From Streptococcus saliviloxodontae (GTDB lineage: Bacteria > Bacillota > Bacilli > Lactobacillales > Streptococcaceae), in NCBI RefSeq assembly GCF_016908655.1, contig NZ_JAFBEI010000019.1, forward strand, positions 1-45,229: a stretch of DNA of 45,229 nucleotides, read 5' to 3'. The notes under the pieces are model-generated. The model was given only the letters and a program-made list of their open reading frames with translations. It had not been told where the DNA came from and did no database searches. Positions within the stretch are counted from its first letter, which is position 1, and each line of letters opens with the position of its first letter. Positions 26,522 through 35,088 of this stretch are shown piece after piece. The translations under genes were made by a program, and so were the position numbers.

Positions 26522-27494
26522 AACTTGCACCTCCATAAGCGATGGTATCGTGAACCGCCTGATAAACTGAGTCAATGTCAATCGCCCAGCCCACAGCAGT
26601 CAATTCCTTAGCTCCAAAACGTTCAAAGAGCTTGTCATAGCGACCACCAGATACAAAAGCGTCAGGGACATTTTCACCAAAAACCTTGAACATCATGCCG
26701 GTATAATAGGGCATGCTTGACAGCTGAGCCAAGTCAAGCGTCGTTTCCTCAAGAATGTCAGCTACTGCTGTTGTCAAGACCTCTAAGCTATCCAAGGCTG
26801 TCAAAATACGTTCATTTCGCACTAGCTGACGTGCCTTACTTAAGACTGCTTTTGTTTCTCCAAACAAGAAAGGCAGATTTTGAATAAGGGCATCAAACTC
26901 AGATGGGTGCTTTTTGGTAAATTCATTGAGACCTGTTATAGATTTATCACGAATCAGCTCTGCTAGTCTATCAGATTCAGACTTGTCTAGATTAAGTGTC
27001 TCAAAAATTTCTTGTAAGATGATGGCGTGCGATAGTTCAAATTGATAGTTTTGTACACCTGCAGCATCTAAGGCTGCCTTAGCGGATTGAATGGCTTCAA
27101 TCATGGCAGACTGAACAGGATAACCGACGATTTCGACACCCGCTTGAGTGTGTTCATTTGAAAGACCACGGTTCTCTTCATTGTAGTTGAAAACCTTTCC
27201 TGAGTAAGAAAATTTGATAGGGGTCTGCACACGCGTCGATGCAATGACACGACCAATCTGACTAGTAATATCAGGTCTGAGGCTCAGCAATTCCCCTTGC
27301 TGATCAAACAAATGGTAGTGACTACTGTCAAGCTCATCACCAAAAACTTGAAAATGCTCCAAGGTTGGTGTCTCGATACGGTTAAATCCTGATGCAATCA
27401 AGAGGTCGCTAATACGACGCTCAATCTGGTACATGGTATAGGCACGCTTGAACAATTTATCGTGCATGCCTACTGGTAAGGTTGTTTTTTTCAT
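26511..27494 (-). CDS. hisZ: HisZ, regulatory subunit of ATP phosphoribosyltransferase
   Basis: 327 residues, histidyl-tRNA synthetase-like catalytic fold without an anticodon-binding domain. [21 protein letters not shown] and [14 protein letters not shown] correspond to class II synthetase motifs, degenerated. It binds histidine and short HisG to form the active hetero-octamer. Overlaps hisC (4 bp) and hisG (11 bp). At 327 residues it is slightly shorter than many HisZ proteins. Confidence 0.93.
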   Translation of the reverse strand: MKKTTLPVGMHDKLFKRAYTMYQIERRISDLLIASGFNRIETPTLEHFQVFGDELDSSHYHLFDQQGELLSLRPDITSQIGRVIASTRVQTPIKFSYSGKVFNYNEENRGLSNEHTQAGVEIVGYPVQSAMIEAIQSAKAALDAAGVQNYQFELSHAIILQEIFETLNLDKSESDRLAELIRDKSITGLNEFTKKHPSEFDALIQNLPFLFGETKAVLSKARQLVRNERILTALDSLEVLTTAVADILEETTLDLAQLSSMPYYTGMMFKVFGENVPDAFVSGGRYDKLFERFGAKELTAVGWAIDIDSVYQAVHDTIAYGGASYDK

Positions 27495-28540
27495 AGGCTA
27501 GCTTCCTTAATAACAGTTAATACAGTTTCCATCTCATCTTGGGTTCCAATTGAAATACGCAATTTATTCTTAATTCTGTCGACTTTTGGGAAAAAGCGGA
27601 CATAAATCTTTCTTTCTTGGAGTTTGTGGAAAAGAGCTTCCGCAGAGACCGTCTCTGGCTCTACTAAGAGAAAATTAGTCTTAGAAGGCAAAACATCAAA
27701 GCCTAGCTTTTGCAATTCTCCTGCAAACCAATCCCTTGTCTTACTGATCTTTGCGCAAGTGTCTTCGTAGTAATCCCACGACTGGACGGCTGCTTTTGCC
27801 AGTGCTTCAGACAAGAGATTAACGTTGTAAGGGTTGACCGAATTTTTAACAGCATTGATGACTGCCATCAGTTGGGGCGAACCGATACCATAACCGACAC
27901 GAAGTCCTGCTAAAGAGGCATCTTTCGAAAATGTTCGTGTGATAAAGACATTGTCGTATTTATCGAGCAAAGGCAGGGCTGTCTGTCCACCGAAATTGAT
28001 GTAGGCCTCGTCAATGACAACCACCACGTCTTGATTAGCCTTGACGATACGATCAATCTCATCCAGAGATTTATAGATGCCTGTCGGAGCATTAGGATTG
28101 GTGATGATAATGCCTCCATTATCAGCTATGTAATCCTCCGTTACGATTTCAAATTTGTCATTGAGAGGAATCTCATGATAGTTGACGTGATAGAGATCTG
28201 CCCAGACCTTGTAAAAACCATAAGTCAAATCTGGAAAAAGAATCGGATCGTCGCTGTTAAAGAAAGCCAGAAAAGCCATCGAAAGAATATCATCTGACCC
28301 ATTTCCAACAATAATTTGATCTGCTGAAACACCGAGATTTTCTGCTAAAAGCTGACACAAGGCCGCCTGATCCAAGGTGGAATACTTCCTCAAATCACTA
28401 GCATCAAAGTCTTTTAAGACCTGATGGACAAGGGGACTTGGTCCATAAGCATTTTCATTGGTATTTAGCTTGATTATATTTTTTTCAGCTGGTTGACTCC
28501 CAGCCACATAGGGATCGATTTGGCGTAGTCCTTTTAACAT
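27491..28540 (-). CDS. hisC: Histidinol-phosphate aminotransferase
   Basis: 349 residues from the ATG at 28540 ([16 protein letters not shown]), preceded by AGAAAGGAAG. An upstream frame to 28603 would run through the T-box terminator, so it is not the start. A PLP-dependent fold I transaminase; the Schiff-base lysine is in [18 protein letters not shown] near 210, with NPNAPTG near 148 and [11 protein letters not shown] near 175. First gene of the operon, directly after the T-box leader. Confidence 0.97.
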   Translation of the reverse strand: MLKGLRQIDPYVAGSQPAEKNIIKLNTNENAYGPSPLVHQVLKDFDASDLRKYSTLDQAALCQLLAENLGVSADQIIVGNGSDDILSMAFLAFFNSDDPILFPDLTYGFYKVWADLYHVNYHEIPLNDKFEIVTEDYIADNGGIIITNPNAPTGIYKSLDEIDRIVKANQDVVVVIDEAYINFGGQTALPLLDKYDNVFITRTFSKDASLAGLRVGYGIGSPQLMAVINAVKNSVNPYNVNLLSEALAKAAVQSWDYYEDTCAKISKTRDWFAGELQKLGFDVLPSKTNFLLVEPETVSAEALFHKLQERKIYVRFFPKVDRIKNKLRISIGTQDEMETVLTVIKEASL

Positions 28541-28573
28541 CTTTGTCTGTCTTCCTTTCTTGCTTTTTCTGAT

Positions 28574-28840
28574 AGAAAAAACGCCCTCACAAAAAGTTCT
28601 CACTCTCTGTCAGGACGTTTTCACGTGGTTCCACCTTCATTTAGTCTTCTGGTCACCCAGAAAACCCTCTAGGACTTGATTAAGTCACAGTCTTTAACGG
28701 AACCACCCGTCACACACTACTCTCACCAATGATTTTGCATGTGCACTCAAGAATGTGTAATCTAAGGATTGCATGCCTTCTCACCGCTCAGCACTCTCTG
28801 TCTGTTGTCTTAGACCGTTTCTATCATCGCTTTCAATTTT
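28574..28840 (-). promoter_or_regulatory. T-box leader of the histidine operon
   Basis: The T-box core AGGTGGAACCACGT is at 28623-28636 (minus). After it comes a terminator (AACGTCCT pairing with GAGGGCGTT, then T6, 28574-28621). Upstream is a long structured stem I region. The classical model is that uncharged tRNA-His pairs with a specifier codon and the T-box, preventing termination. Candidate CAC specifiers occur in TTACACATTC and TGCACATGC; I cannot pick between them. Histidine starvation is therefore the likely signal for the operon. Confidence 0.92.
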
Positions 28841-28846
28841 AAATCT

Positions 28847-28875
28847 ATTTTACTTGAAAATTCTGAAAATTGCAA
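28847..28875 (-). promoter_or_regulatory. his operon promoter
   Basis: TTGCAA (28870-28875), 17-bp spacer, TAAAAT (28847-28852) on the minus strand, predicting a start near 28840 and a leader of about 300 nt. Confidence 0.75.
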
Positions 28876-28979
28876 GCGGTAATAAACATTTTTCCTCCTA
28901 TATCTCACAATCCCTAAAATTAAGCTAACTTTTATATAGCTTTGATAAAATCAAACTACTATAAGACAGGAGGATACTT

Positions 28980-29891
28980 ATGAAAGTTATCAAACGGCAC
29001 CTCTATGCCATGCTAGTGACACTTTGTTTAATAGGAGCAAATACTTATTCACTCTTAAAAGTGTTTGTCCTGCCTCAGGCAGTGTCCAAGGTCACAACCA
29101 CTACTAGCCAAACCTCAACGGCAAGCACCTCCACAGGTACAGTCACCAAGACTGACTCTAGCTACAAGGATGACAATATCTCAATCAACATCTCAACCAA
29201 CAAAACATCAGATACAACCTACTATGTTGCTGATATTACCTTGAGTGATGCTAGCTATCTAAAGACAGCCTTGGCTCAAAATACCTACGGAACAAACATC
29301 ACCGAAACGACATCAAGTATGGCAAGTGCTAATAATGCCATCTTTGCCATCAATGGTGATTACTACGGTGCCAACCAATCAGGATATGTGATTAAAAACG
29401 GTACCGTTTACCGTAGTACGACTCGCTCGAGCGACTACGAGGACCTCGCCATTTATTCTGATGGGCATTTTGAAACCTTTAATGAAAGTGACACTAGTAC
29501 ACAAGACTTGATTGATTCTGGAGTCGTCAATACTTTCGCCTTTGGTCCAACTCTTGTAAAAAATGGACAGATTGCGATTTCTGAGTCCGAGGAAGTTGGT
29601 CAAGCTATGGCAGAAAACCCTCGAACAGCTATCGGTATTATCCAAACAGATGACGGCAGTCTCCATTATATTGTCATTGTCTCAGATGGACGAACCAGCG
29701 AATCCTCTGGTCTAACACTTTATGAAATGGCAGAAATCATGCAATCTTACGGTGTGACAACTGCTTATAATTTGGACGGTGGTGGCTCATCAACAATGTA
29801 CTTTAACGGACAAATCATCAATAAACCTACCACAAATGGTAATACTATCTCAGAAAGGGCGGTGAGTGACAGTGTTTACATCGGTTACTGA
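28980..29891 (+). CDS. Membrane-anchored phosphodiester glycosidase-like protein (NAGPA domain)
   Basis: 303 residues. A basic start (MKVIKRHLY) and one membrane helix (about 10-30), then a Thr/Ser-rich linker (to about 65), then an extracellular domain. The domain has AIFAINGDYYG near 118, TFAFGPTLVKNGQ near 183, NPRTAIG near 210 and the signature YNLDGGGSSTMYFNG near 262. This matches the NAGPA/DUF2233 phosphodiester glycosidase family, which in Firmicutes is often linked to exopolysaccharide or wall-glycan work. RBS ACAGGAGG. The next gene starts 26 bp before its end. Substrate unknown. Confidence 0.82.
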   Translation: MKVIKRHLYAMLVTLCLIGANTYSLLKVFVLPQAVSKVTTTTSQTSTASTSTGTVTKTDSSYKDDNISINISTNKTSDTTYYVADITLSDASYLKTALAQNTYGTNITETTSSMASANNAIFAINGDYYGANQSGYVIKNGTVYRSTTRSSDYEDLAIYSDGHFETFNESDTSTQDLIDSGVVNTFAFGPTLVKNGQIAISESEEVGQAMAENPRTAIGIIQTDDGSLHYIVIVSDGRTSESSGLTLYEMAEIMQSYGVTTAYNLDGGGSSTMYFNGQIINKPTTNGNTISERAVSDSVYIGY

Positions 29892-30252
29892 AAAAATAAG
29901 TCGCAAAGGAAGTCTCATTTACTTGGGACTCACCATAGTCAGTATCCTCTTTACAATGATCTACGAACAATTTAGTTACGGAGAGTCTTCTCCCTACATG
30001 AGATTGATGTTTCTGGTTCCTCTAGCTGGCTGTTTATTTTGCTACCTCACTCAATTTAAGCTCTCTTGGTTAAGGCACCGCTTTTCTCTGTTAACCTTTA
30101 ATACCAGCTTAGCCATTCTAGCAAGCGCCTGCCTGATCAAGGGAATCGTTGAAGTGTCAGGTCGTACCACCACTATTGATTCTCCCTATTGGTATGTTGC
30201 TGCAGTCTTTCTTCTACTCAGTCTCTTGGGAGCTATCAAAAAAGCAAACTAA
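29866..30252 (+). CDS. Small integral membrane protein
   Basis: 128 residues from a GTG at 29866 (or 29872), with GGCGGTGA upstream, overlapping the glycosidase gene. About four hydrophobic segments: LIYLGLTIVSILFTMI, LMFLVPLAGCLFCYL, LLTFNTSLAILASACLI and WYVAAVFLLLSLLGAI. No catalytic motif. The overlap shows it is co-translated with the surface enzyme, so a helper role at the membrane is possible. Family not recognised. Confidence 0.7.
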   Translation: MTVFTSVTEKISRKGSLIYLGLTIVSILFTMIYEQFSYGESSPYMRLMFLVPLAGCLFCYLTQFKLSWLRHRFSLLTFNTSLAILASACLIKGIVEVSGRTTTIDSPYWYVAAVFLLLSLLGAIKKAN

Positions 30253-30271
30253 ATCCTAGTAACAATTATCC

Positions 30272-30334
30272 AACCTTTTTTCTATCACATAAGAGCAATC
30301 ATGAACTCTTATCAGATAGAAGAAAGGTTTTTTT
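30272..30334 (+). terminator. Long-hairpin terminator
   Basis: AACCTTT and TTCTATC pair with GATAGAA and AAAGGTT, with an inner ATAAGAG/CTCTTAT; seven T follow. It ends the two-gene unit on the + strand. Confidence 0.85.
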
Positions 30335-30383
30335 AGCGCTTTATTTCTCCAAACTATTCTAAAGTAAAAGATAAATCCTACCT

Positions 30384-30509
30384 CTAATTGTTACTCCCTA
30401 GAAGTTGTATAACGAAATTCGGCAAACAATCATGTCCTGTAATCCCCATTGTATCTAACAAGCCTATGCTTTCGTTACGAACTTGAAATAGGTTATGTTT
30501 GAAAGTCAT
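30384..30509 (-). CDS. Candidate 41-residue peptide with one cysteine
   Basis: ATG at 30509 with CAGAAAGGTGAGTA upstream. It begins MTFKHNLFQVRNESIGLL, has a GITGHDCLPNF stretch and ends QLLGSNN. It occupies the otherwise empty 30253-30571 gap after the terminator of the DUF4956 gene. A charged first half, then a compact Gly/His/Asp/Cys/Pro stretch and a hydrophobic end could suggest a processed or signal peptide, but there is no secretion signal or double-glycine site. No family recognised; a chance frame or a fragment of an old gene is possible. Confidence 0.35.
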   Translation of the reverse strand: MTFKHNLFQVRNESIGLLDTMGITGHDCLPNFVIQLLGSNN

Positions 30510-30534
30510 TACTCACCTTTCTGACCATAATTAA

Positions 30535-30564
30535 AAGATACCTTCATCGTAATGAAAGTATCTT
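30535..30564. terminator. Hairpin after the DUF4956 gene
   Basis: AAGATACCTTCAT pairs with ATGAAAGTATCTT (one mismatch pair), loop CGTA. On the minus strand TTAATTATG follows, so the T run is poor. Confidence 0.55.
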
Positions 30565-30571
30565 AGATAGA

Positions 30572-31258
30572 TTATAGGTTTTTCTTCTTTTTGCCTTGTT
30601 TTGTCAACTTGATATCCGTTTGTTCCAAACGGCTAAGCAGGGCTTGGGTCAGTTGCAAGTCAGTCACCTTAGCCTTCATTTCGACTTCATAAATCAATTT
30701 GACAGACTGCCCAGTCGCACTGGTTGCTACTGTTAGGAGATCATAATCGACACAGTAGTCTTGTAATTGTTTTTGAATCGTTTCTTCCAACTGCTCCGTC
30801 CACTCTGATGTCAGCGTCAGTAAGCGTCTCGTCTGATGCGTTGAATAGCTCTGCCATTTTTCCAAGCAAAACCAAACCGAACAAATACCGAAAATCAAGA
30901 CAATACTCAAGGTCAGATAACCCATCCCAGATGCCAAACCGACAATCATTGCCAAAAAGATAGCTAGCAGTTCACGAGAACCACTGGTCGCTGAGCGAAA
31001 GCGAACAAGTCCAAATGCTCCAGCTACAGCTACGCCTGTTCCTAGGTTACCATTGACCAAAAAGATAATCATTGTCATCAAACTCGGTAAGAGGGTCAAG
31101 GTAATGACAAACTCTCTCGTATAAAAGCTACGATACTTGTAGATCCAACTCAAGACAAATCCCAAGGCCAAACTAACTAGTAAGGCTAAAGCGAGCATAC
31201 CAGCATTGACTTGGCTAGTCGTTGTCTTAAAGACACTGTTAAATAATTGTCCTGACAT
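30572..31258 (-). CDS. DUF4956 membrane protein, partner of the VTC-domain protein
   Basis: 228 residues. Membrane helices lie at about 17-38 (AGMLALALLVSLALGFVLSW), 50-68, 78-83 (AVAGAFGLVRFRSA) and 95-130. The RFRSATSGSRELLAIFLAMIVGLASGMGY region is typical of DUF4956. The cytosolic C-terminal part ends in LTKQGKKKKNL. It starts 5 bp after the VTC-domain gene, a pairing conserved in many bacteria, and probably forms a membrane complex with it. Its molecular role is not established. Confidence 0.8.
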   Translation of the reverse strand: MSGQLFNSVFKTTTSQVNAGMLALALLVSLALGFVLSWIYKYRSFYTREFVITLTLLPSLMTMIIFLVNGNLGTGVAVAGAFGLVRFRSATSGSRELLAIFLAMIVGLASGMGYLTLSIVLIFGICSVWFCLEKWQSYSTHQTRRLLTLTSEWTEQLEETIQKQLQDYCVDYDLLTVATSATGQSVKLIYEVEMKAKVTDLQLTQALLSRLEQTDIKLTKQGKKKKNL

Positions 31259-31263
31259 ACTAA

Positions 31264-32007
31264 CTACCTCTCTGAGACTAAGCTAGCAATCCCTCGAGAT
31301 TTACGGTAGGCAGTGCTGTATTTTGAAAATTTCCCTCTAGTCAAGCCGTAAGTGTTCAGAATATCCTCCAACCACTGCGGTTGCTCACCAGGAGATTTAA
31401 CTTCCATAATGACATAGTCTTCATCTAAAAGAGGATTGCCATAACGTCCTTCCAGTAAAGAAACATTCTTATCACGATAGACCAAGTCCTGATCGATGGT
31501 AACACGAACCTTTCCCTGACCTTTGATATGCTGTTTTTCCTTCATTGAAAAACGATTATAAGAAATAAACATTATAGGTTTGAGACTGCCATAACGCTCA
31601 TGGAGGCTTGCGATTTCTTCAGCCAAGGCTGGATCAACTTCTTTTAATCTGGACGAGCCAGCGAGTAACCAATCCACACACTCTTTTTGTGTCGCTACCA
31701 TACGGTACTTATGCCCAACCCCATCTTGATCTTTCTTCTTAATTTCCAAAAAGACTTGACTAGCTTCTGTAGGATTTTCTTCATAAGTTCTCATTCGTAA
31801 CTTTTCACGACCATTACGATGAGCCATAGCATCCTGAATGACTTCAAAATCATCATTATCAAAATAAACATTACTAATAGTTGACCTTGGGTAGTCATCT
31901 TCCACAAGATAGTGACGCAAGTCCTCAAGAAGCTCAGGTAAAAGGTCTTTGGGGACTACGTACTTGCTCTCAATACGTTTAAATCTTGTTTCAAGTGGTT
32001 TTGTCAT
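31264..32007 (-). CDS. VTC-domain polyphosphate polymerase-like protein
   Basis: 247 residues. RFKRIESKYVVPKDLLPEL at the start, RNGREKLRMRTYEE near 83, VFLEIKKKDQDGVGHKYR near 105, FISYNRFSM near 148, VRVTIDQDL and VIMEVKSP near 205 are the basic and acidic strands of the VTC tunnel fold. That fold makes polyphosphate from ATP in yeast Vtc4. Bacterial homologues are paired with DUF4956 proteins, as here. AAAAGGAGTC precedes the ATG. Enzyme activity is inferred from the fold. It is divergent from the beta-helical lipoprotein gene. Confidence 0.85.
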   Translation of the reverse strand: MTKPLETRFKRIESKYVVPKDLLPELLEDLRHYLVEDDYPRSTISNVYFDNDDFEVIQDAMAHRNGREKLRMRTYEENPTEASQVFLEIKKKDQDGVGHKYRMVATQKECVDWLLAGSSRLKEVDPALAEEIASLHERYGSLKPIMFISYNRFSMKEKQHIKGQGKVRVTIDQDLVYRDKNVSLLEGRYGNPLLDEDYVIMEVKSPGEQPQWLEDILNTYGLTRGKFSKYSTAYRKSRGIASLVSER

Positions 32008-32119
32008 AGATAGACTCCTTTTAAATCATTTTTTAGAAACTAGAGCAACTCTAGCGCTTTTTCAAAGTATAGGTAAGATTTCTTAAGAATTTCTTTATTA
32101 TTAAAACAGTCTCATTTAC

Positions 32120-32174
32120 TTTCAGAAATATTTTAGATTTCTTTCAGAATTTTTTCAGTCCAAGTCCGTATGAT
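32120..32174 (+). promoter_or_regulatory. Promoter with four 11-bp-phased TTTYAG repeats
   Basis: TTTCAG at 32120, TTTTAG at 32131, TTTCAG at 32142 and TTTCAG at 32153, each exactly 11 bp apart, precede a -10 TATGAT (32169-32174). No -35 box matches consensus. This is the layout of OmpR/PhoB-family response regulator sites replacing the -35. The lipoprotein start codon follows at 32208. Confidence 0.65.
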
Positions 32175-32207
32175 AGGAGTAACTAAAAAATAGACGAGGA
32201 AAATCTT

Positions 32208-33683
32208 ATGAAAATAACAAAGAAATCAACCTTAAACCTACTGCTTGTTTGTGCGACATCGCTCACACTAATGACAGCCTGCACACAAACAAGCAACAGT
32301 CAAAGCAGTACGACAAGTTCATCAATCACTAGCTCATCATCAAAGAGTTCGTCAAGTTCTTCCAATAGTCAAACGATTAACTCTGACTACTTTAACGATG
32401 AGGACACTGATAGTAGCTACGATAAAAATACGAGTAGCACAATCTCATTAAATGGCAGTACTGCTACTGTTTCCGGAGATGGTGTTTCTGTGTCTGGCTC
32501 AACGGTAACTATCACCAAAGGCGGTAGTTACCTCATTTCAGGTAGTTCTGAAAATGTTCAGATTGTCGTTCAAGCTGCAGACAGCGATAAAGTACAACTG
32601 GTTCTTAATGGTGCTACAATGACTGGAGATAATGCTGCTATCAAAGTTGATTCTGCTAAAAAGACACTGATCACTCTGGCAGAAGGAACTACAAACAGCA
32701 TTTCTGACAGTAGCAATCATAGCGATACAGACGCATCGGCTGCTATTTATTCAAAAGACGATTTAACCATCAATGGTAGCGGTAGCCTATCTGTCGAAGG
32801 CAACTATAACAATGCCATCAAAGGAAATGATGATGTTCGCATCGCTGGTGGAACTCTCACTATAAAGTCTAAAAAACATGGGATCAGTGCCAACGATGCC
32901 TTGAATATCACAAAAGCCAAACTAACCATTCAAGCTGACGAAGATGGCTTACATTCTGACAATGACACCGAATCCGATAAAGGCAATATCTTCATCGATG
33001 ATGCCACGCTATCCATAACTGCAGGAGATGATGGCATTCATGCCTCTAACGCTCTGGTGATTGATAGTGGCAATATTACCGTCAGCGAATCCAACGAAGG
33101 ACTTGAAGGAACAAGCATCACTATCAATGATGGTAACATTGACATCACCTCTAGCGACGATGGAATCAATGCGTCTAATGATACAAGTAATGATATCAAG
33201 ATTAGCATCAACGGAGGTACTATTCATGTCAATGCTTCTGGTGATGGCCTTGATTCAAATGGTGATTTAGAAATTACAGGTGGAACTACCTACGTGTCTG
33301 GTCCAACAAATGACGGCAATGGTGCCCTAGATTACGATGGAACTGGTACCATTACGGGAGGTAATATCATTGCTGCAGGATCTTCAGGTATGGCACAAGG
33401 ATTTACGAGTGATTCTTCTCAAGCATCGCTCATAACATCATCCCTTTCAGGTAGTGCTGGTGATACCATCTCTGTAAAAGATTCCTCTGGCAATGAGGTT
33501 CTGACCTTCACAGCTGACAAAGACTTCACAAATGTTGTCGCTTCTGTTCAAGGACTCAAAGAAGGTGACAGTTACACAATCTCTGTTGGCAGCCAATCTG
33601 AAACCATCACTGCAAGTCTCTCTACTGGAAACAGTGGAATGGGAGGAGGTCCTGGAGCTGGTGATAGACCAGGACAATTTTAA
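32208..33683 (+). CDS. Beta-helical carbohydrate-binding-like lipoprotein
   Basis: 491 residues. A lipoprotein signal peptide ends in LTLMTAC with the lipid-bearing Cys near 25. A very Ser-rich stretch follows to about 65, then a long region of short strand repeats (ADEDGLHSDN, AGDDGIHASNALVIDSGNI, SSDDGINASNDT, ASGDGLDSNGDLEITGG) that will form a right-handed parallel beta-helix. This is the DUF4353 'carbohydrate-binding domain-containing' family. The end is GMGGGPGAGDRPGQF. It is exported and anchored in the membrane outer face. It lies divergent from the VTC/DUF4956 pair, a recurring gene set. Ligand unknown. Confidence 0.8.
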   Translation: MKITKKSTLNLLLVCATSLTLMTACTQTSNSQSSTTSSSITSSSSKSSSSSSNSQTINSDYFNDEDTDSSYDKNTSSTISLNGSTATVSGDGVSVSGSTVTITKGGSYLISGSSENVQIVVQAADSDKVQLVLNGATMTGDNAAIKVDSAKKTLITLAEGTTNSISDSSNHSDTDASAAIYSKDDLTINGSGSLSVEGNYNNAIKGNDDVRIAGGTLTIKSKKHGISANDALNITKAKLTIQADEDGLHSDNDTESDKGNIFIDDATLSITAGDDGIHASNALVIDSGNITVSESNEGLEGTSITINDGNIDITSSDDGINASNDTSNDIKISINGGTIHVNASGDGLDSNGDLEITGGTTYVSGPTNDGNGALDYDGTGTITGGNIIAAGSSGMAQGFTSDSSQASLITSSLSGSAGDTISVKDSSGNEVLTFTADKDFTNVVASVQGLKEGDSYTISVGSQSETITASLSTGNSGMGGGPGAGDRPGQF

Positions 33684-33720
33684 CCATCAGACCTAAGAGC
33701 CTAGGAGAAAGGAGCTATCT

Positions 33721-34731
33721 ATGTATATCATTATTCCATCCTATGAACCCGATCACAGACTCGTACAAGTCGTAACTGACATCAGGCGTGCACTACCTCA
33801 AGCCAATATTATTCTTGTTAATGACGGTAGTGGCGCTAGTTATCATTACTATTTTAAACAGTGTGCCCAACTAGGTGTACACCTTCTCGAACACCCTCAA
33901 AATCTAGGAAAAGGGGCTGCTCTAAAAACAGCCTTCGCTTTTATCAAAGACCATAAGAGCCAAAGCACCCCAATCATCACCGTAGATAGTGATGGGCAGC
34001 ACCTTATCAAAGATATTATAAAAGTTGCTGAAGTAAGCCAAAAACACCCAAGACAGATTATCCTAGGAAGTCGCTCCTTTGTTGGAAAAGTTCCTGCAAG
34101 AAGCCGCTTCGGTAACAAAACAACTGCTCTTCTCTTTAAACTGGTTACAGGACAAGGTATCTCTGATACACAGACTGGTTTACGAGCAGTGTCGACAGAC
34201 CTTCTTGATTGGCTCCTCCAGCTAAAAGGAGACCGGTTTGAGTATGAGTTTAATATGCTTTTAGAAGCCAATAAAGCAGGCTATCCTATCCTTGAAGTCC
34301 CCATAGAAACGGTCTATTTGGAAGAAAATAAAAGTTCTCACTTTAGACCGATTGCAGACTCCATTCGAATCTACAGCCCTTTTTTAAAGTTTTCAAGCTC
34401 CGCCATCATCGCAGCCATTATTGATGTTACCTTTTTATTCCTACTGATGTCGATTAGTAATAATCTCCTCCTATCTGTCATTATTGCTCGTTTGCTAAGC
34501 GCTAGTAGCCAGTGCTTACTCAATGCCAAACTCGTCTTTAACACTAAGCAAACTATTTTTCGCTCCTTCTTAAAATATAGTCTGCTAGCATCTATCCTAC
34601 TAGCCTGTAACTATGTCATGATTCAATCACTATTAAATATCGGACTTGGCATTGTTATCTCAAAATTTCTGACAGAAAGCATCCTCTTTCTGATCAGTTA
34701 CCGTGTTCAGCATAAAGTCGTTTTTCGCTGA
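33721..34731 (+). CDS. GT2 glycosyltransferase fused to a GtrA-like membrane domain
   Basis: 336 residues. Residues 1-215 are a family 2 glycosyltransferase: YIIIPSYEPDHRLV, IILVNDGSG (near 37), ENLGKGAA-like NLGKGAALKTA, and the metal-binding TVDSDGQH (near 90), ILGSRSF. Residues 225-336 hold four hydrophobic helices (AAIIDVTFLFLLMSI onward, ending YRVQHKVVFR) typical of GtrA. Such proteins transfer sugar from a nucleotide to undecaprenyl phosphate and flip or use it for surface glycans. GAAAGGAGC precedes the ATG. It follows the lipoprotein by 37 bp without a terminator, so they are likely co-transcribed. Confidence 0.88.
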   Translation: MYIIIPSYEPDHRLVQVVTDIRRALPQANIILVNDGSGASYHYYFKQCAQLGVHLLEHPQNLGKGAALKTAFAFIKDHKSQSTPIITVDSDGQHLIKDIIKVAEVSQKHPRQIILGSRSFVGKVPARSRFGNKTTALLFKLVTGQGISDTQTGLRAVSTDLLDWLLQLKGDRFEYEFNMLLEANKAGYPILEVPIETVYLEENKSSHFRPIADSIRIYSPFLKFSSSAIIAAIIDVTFLFLLMSISNNLLLSVIIARLLSASSQCLLNAKLVFNTKQTIFRSFLKYSLLASILLACNYVMIQSLLNIGLGIVISKFLTESILFLISYRVQHKVVFR

Positions 34732-34861
34732 TAGTCACCCCACATCCGAGAATCATATCAACACATTAACAATTTAATTGAAATCTGATCAATCTCTCCA
34801 AAAATAGTATCTCAGTTAACCTGTAGAACTTTCTATTCTTTTGTTCTATCCAAAAACCAAA

Positions 34862-34885
34862 GAGGTTGGACTAAAGTCCAACCTC
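34862..34885. terminator. Perfect palindromic terminator
   Basis: GAGGTTGGACT pairs with AGTCCAACCTC, followed by CTTTCTTCTGTTT on the + strand. It ends the lipoprotein-glycosyltransferase unit. The rest of 34732-35088 holds no convincing gene. Confidence 0.7.
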
Positions 34886-35055
34886 CTTTCTTCTGTTTAA
34901 TTTCCAAAGTAATCCCCTCACTTCTTAACCTAAATCTTTTTAAGATTTCATATATTGATGAGGCCTATAAACTAGCTATGAAGTATCTTACTTGAGGTAA
35001 CCATCAGAGAAAAAGGACCATCTTCTGTAATACAGAGCTAAGACCATAGACTAAA

Positions 35056-35080
35056 TGTCCAACTTTTTAGGGGCACTTCA
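35056..35080 (-). repeat. Solo IS3-type terminal inverted repeat
   Basis: On the minus strand TGAAGTGCCCCTAAAAAGTT then GGACA matches the IS end at 83-107 at 21 of 25 positions. No transposase frame is near it. It is probably the scar of a lost or deleted element. Confidence 0.5.
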
Positions 35081-35088
35081 ATTCGTAC

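Noticed and set aside
28541..28603. N-terminal extension of hisC to 28603
   Set aside because: It would translate the T-box terminator; the ATG at 28540 has a proper ribosome site and matches the family start.
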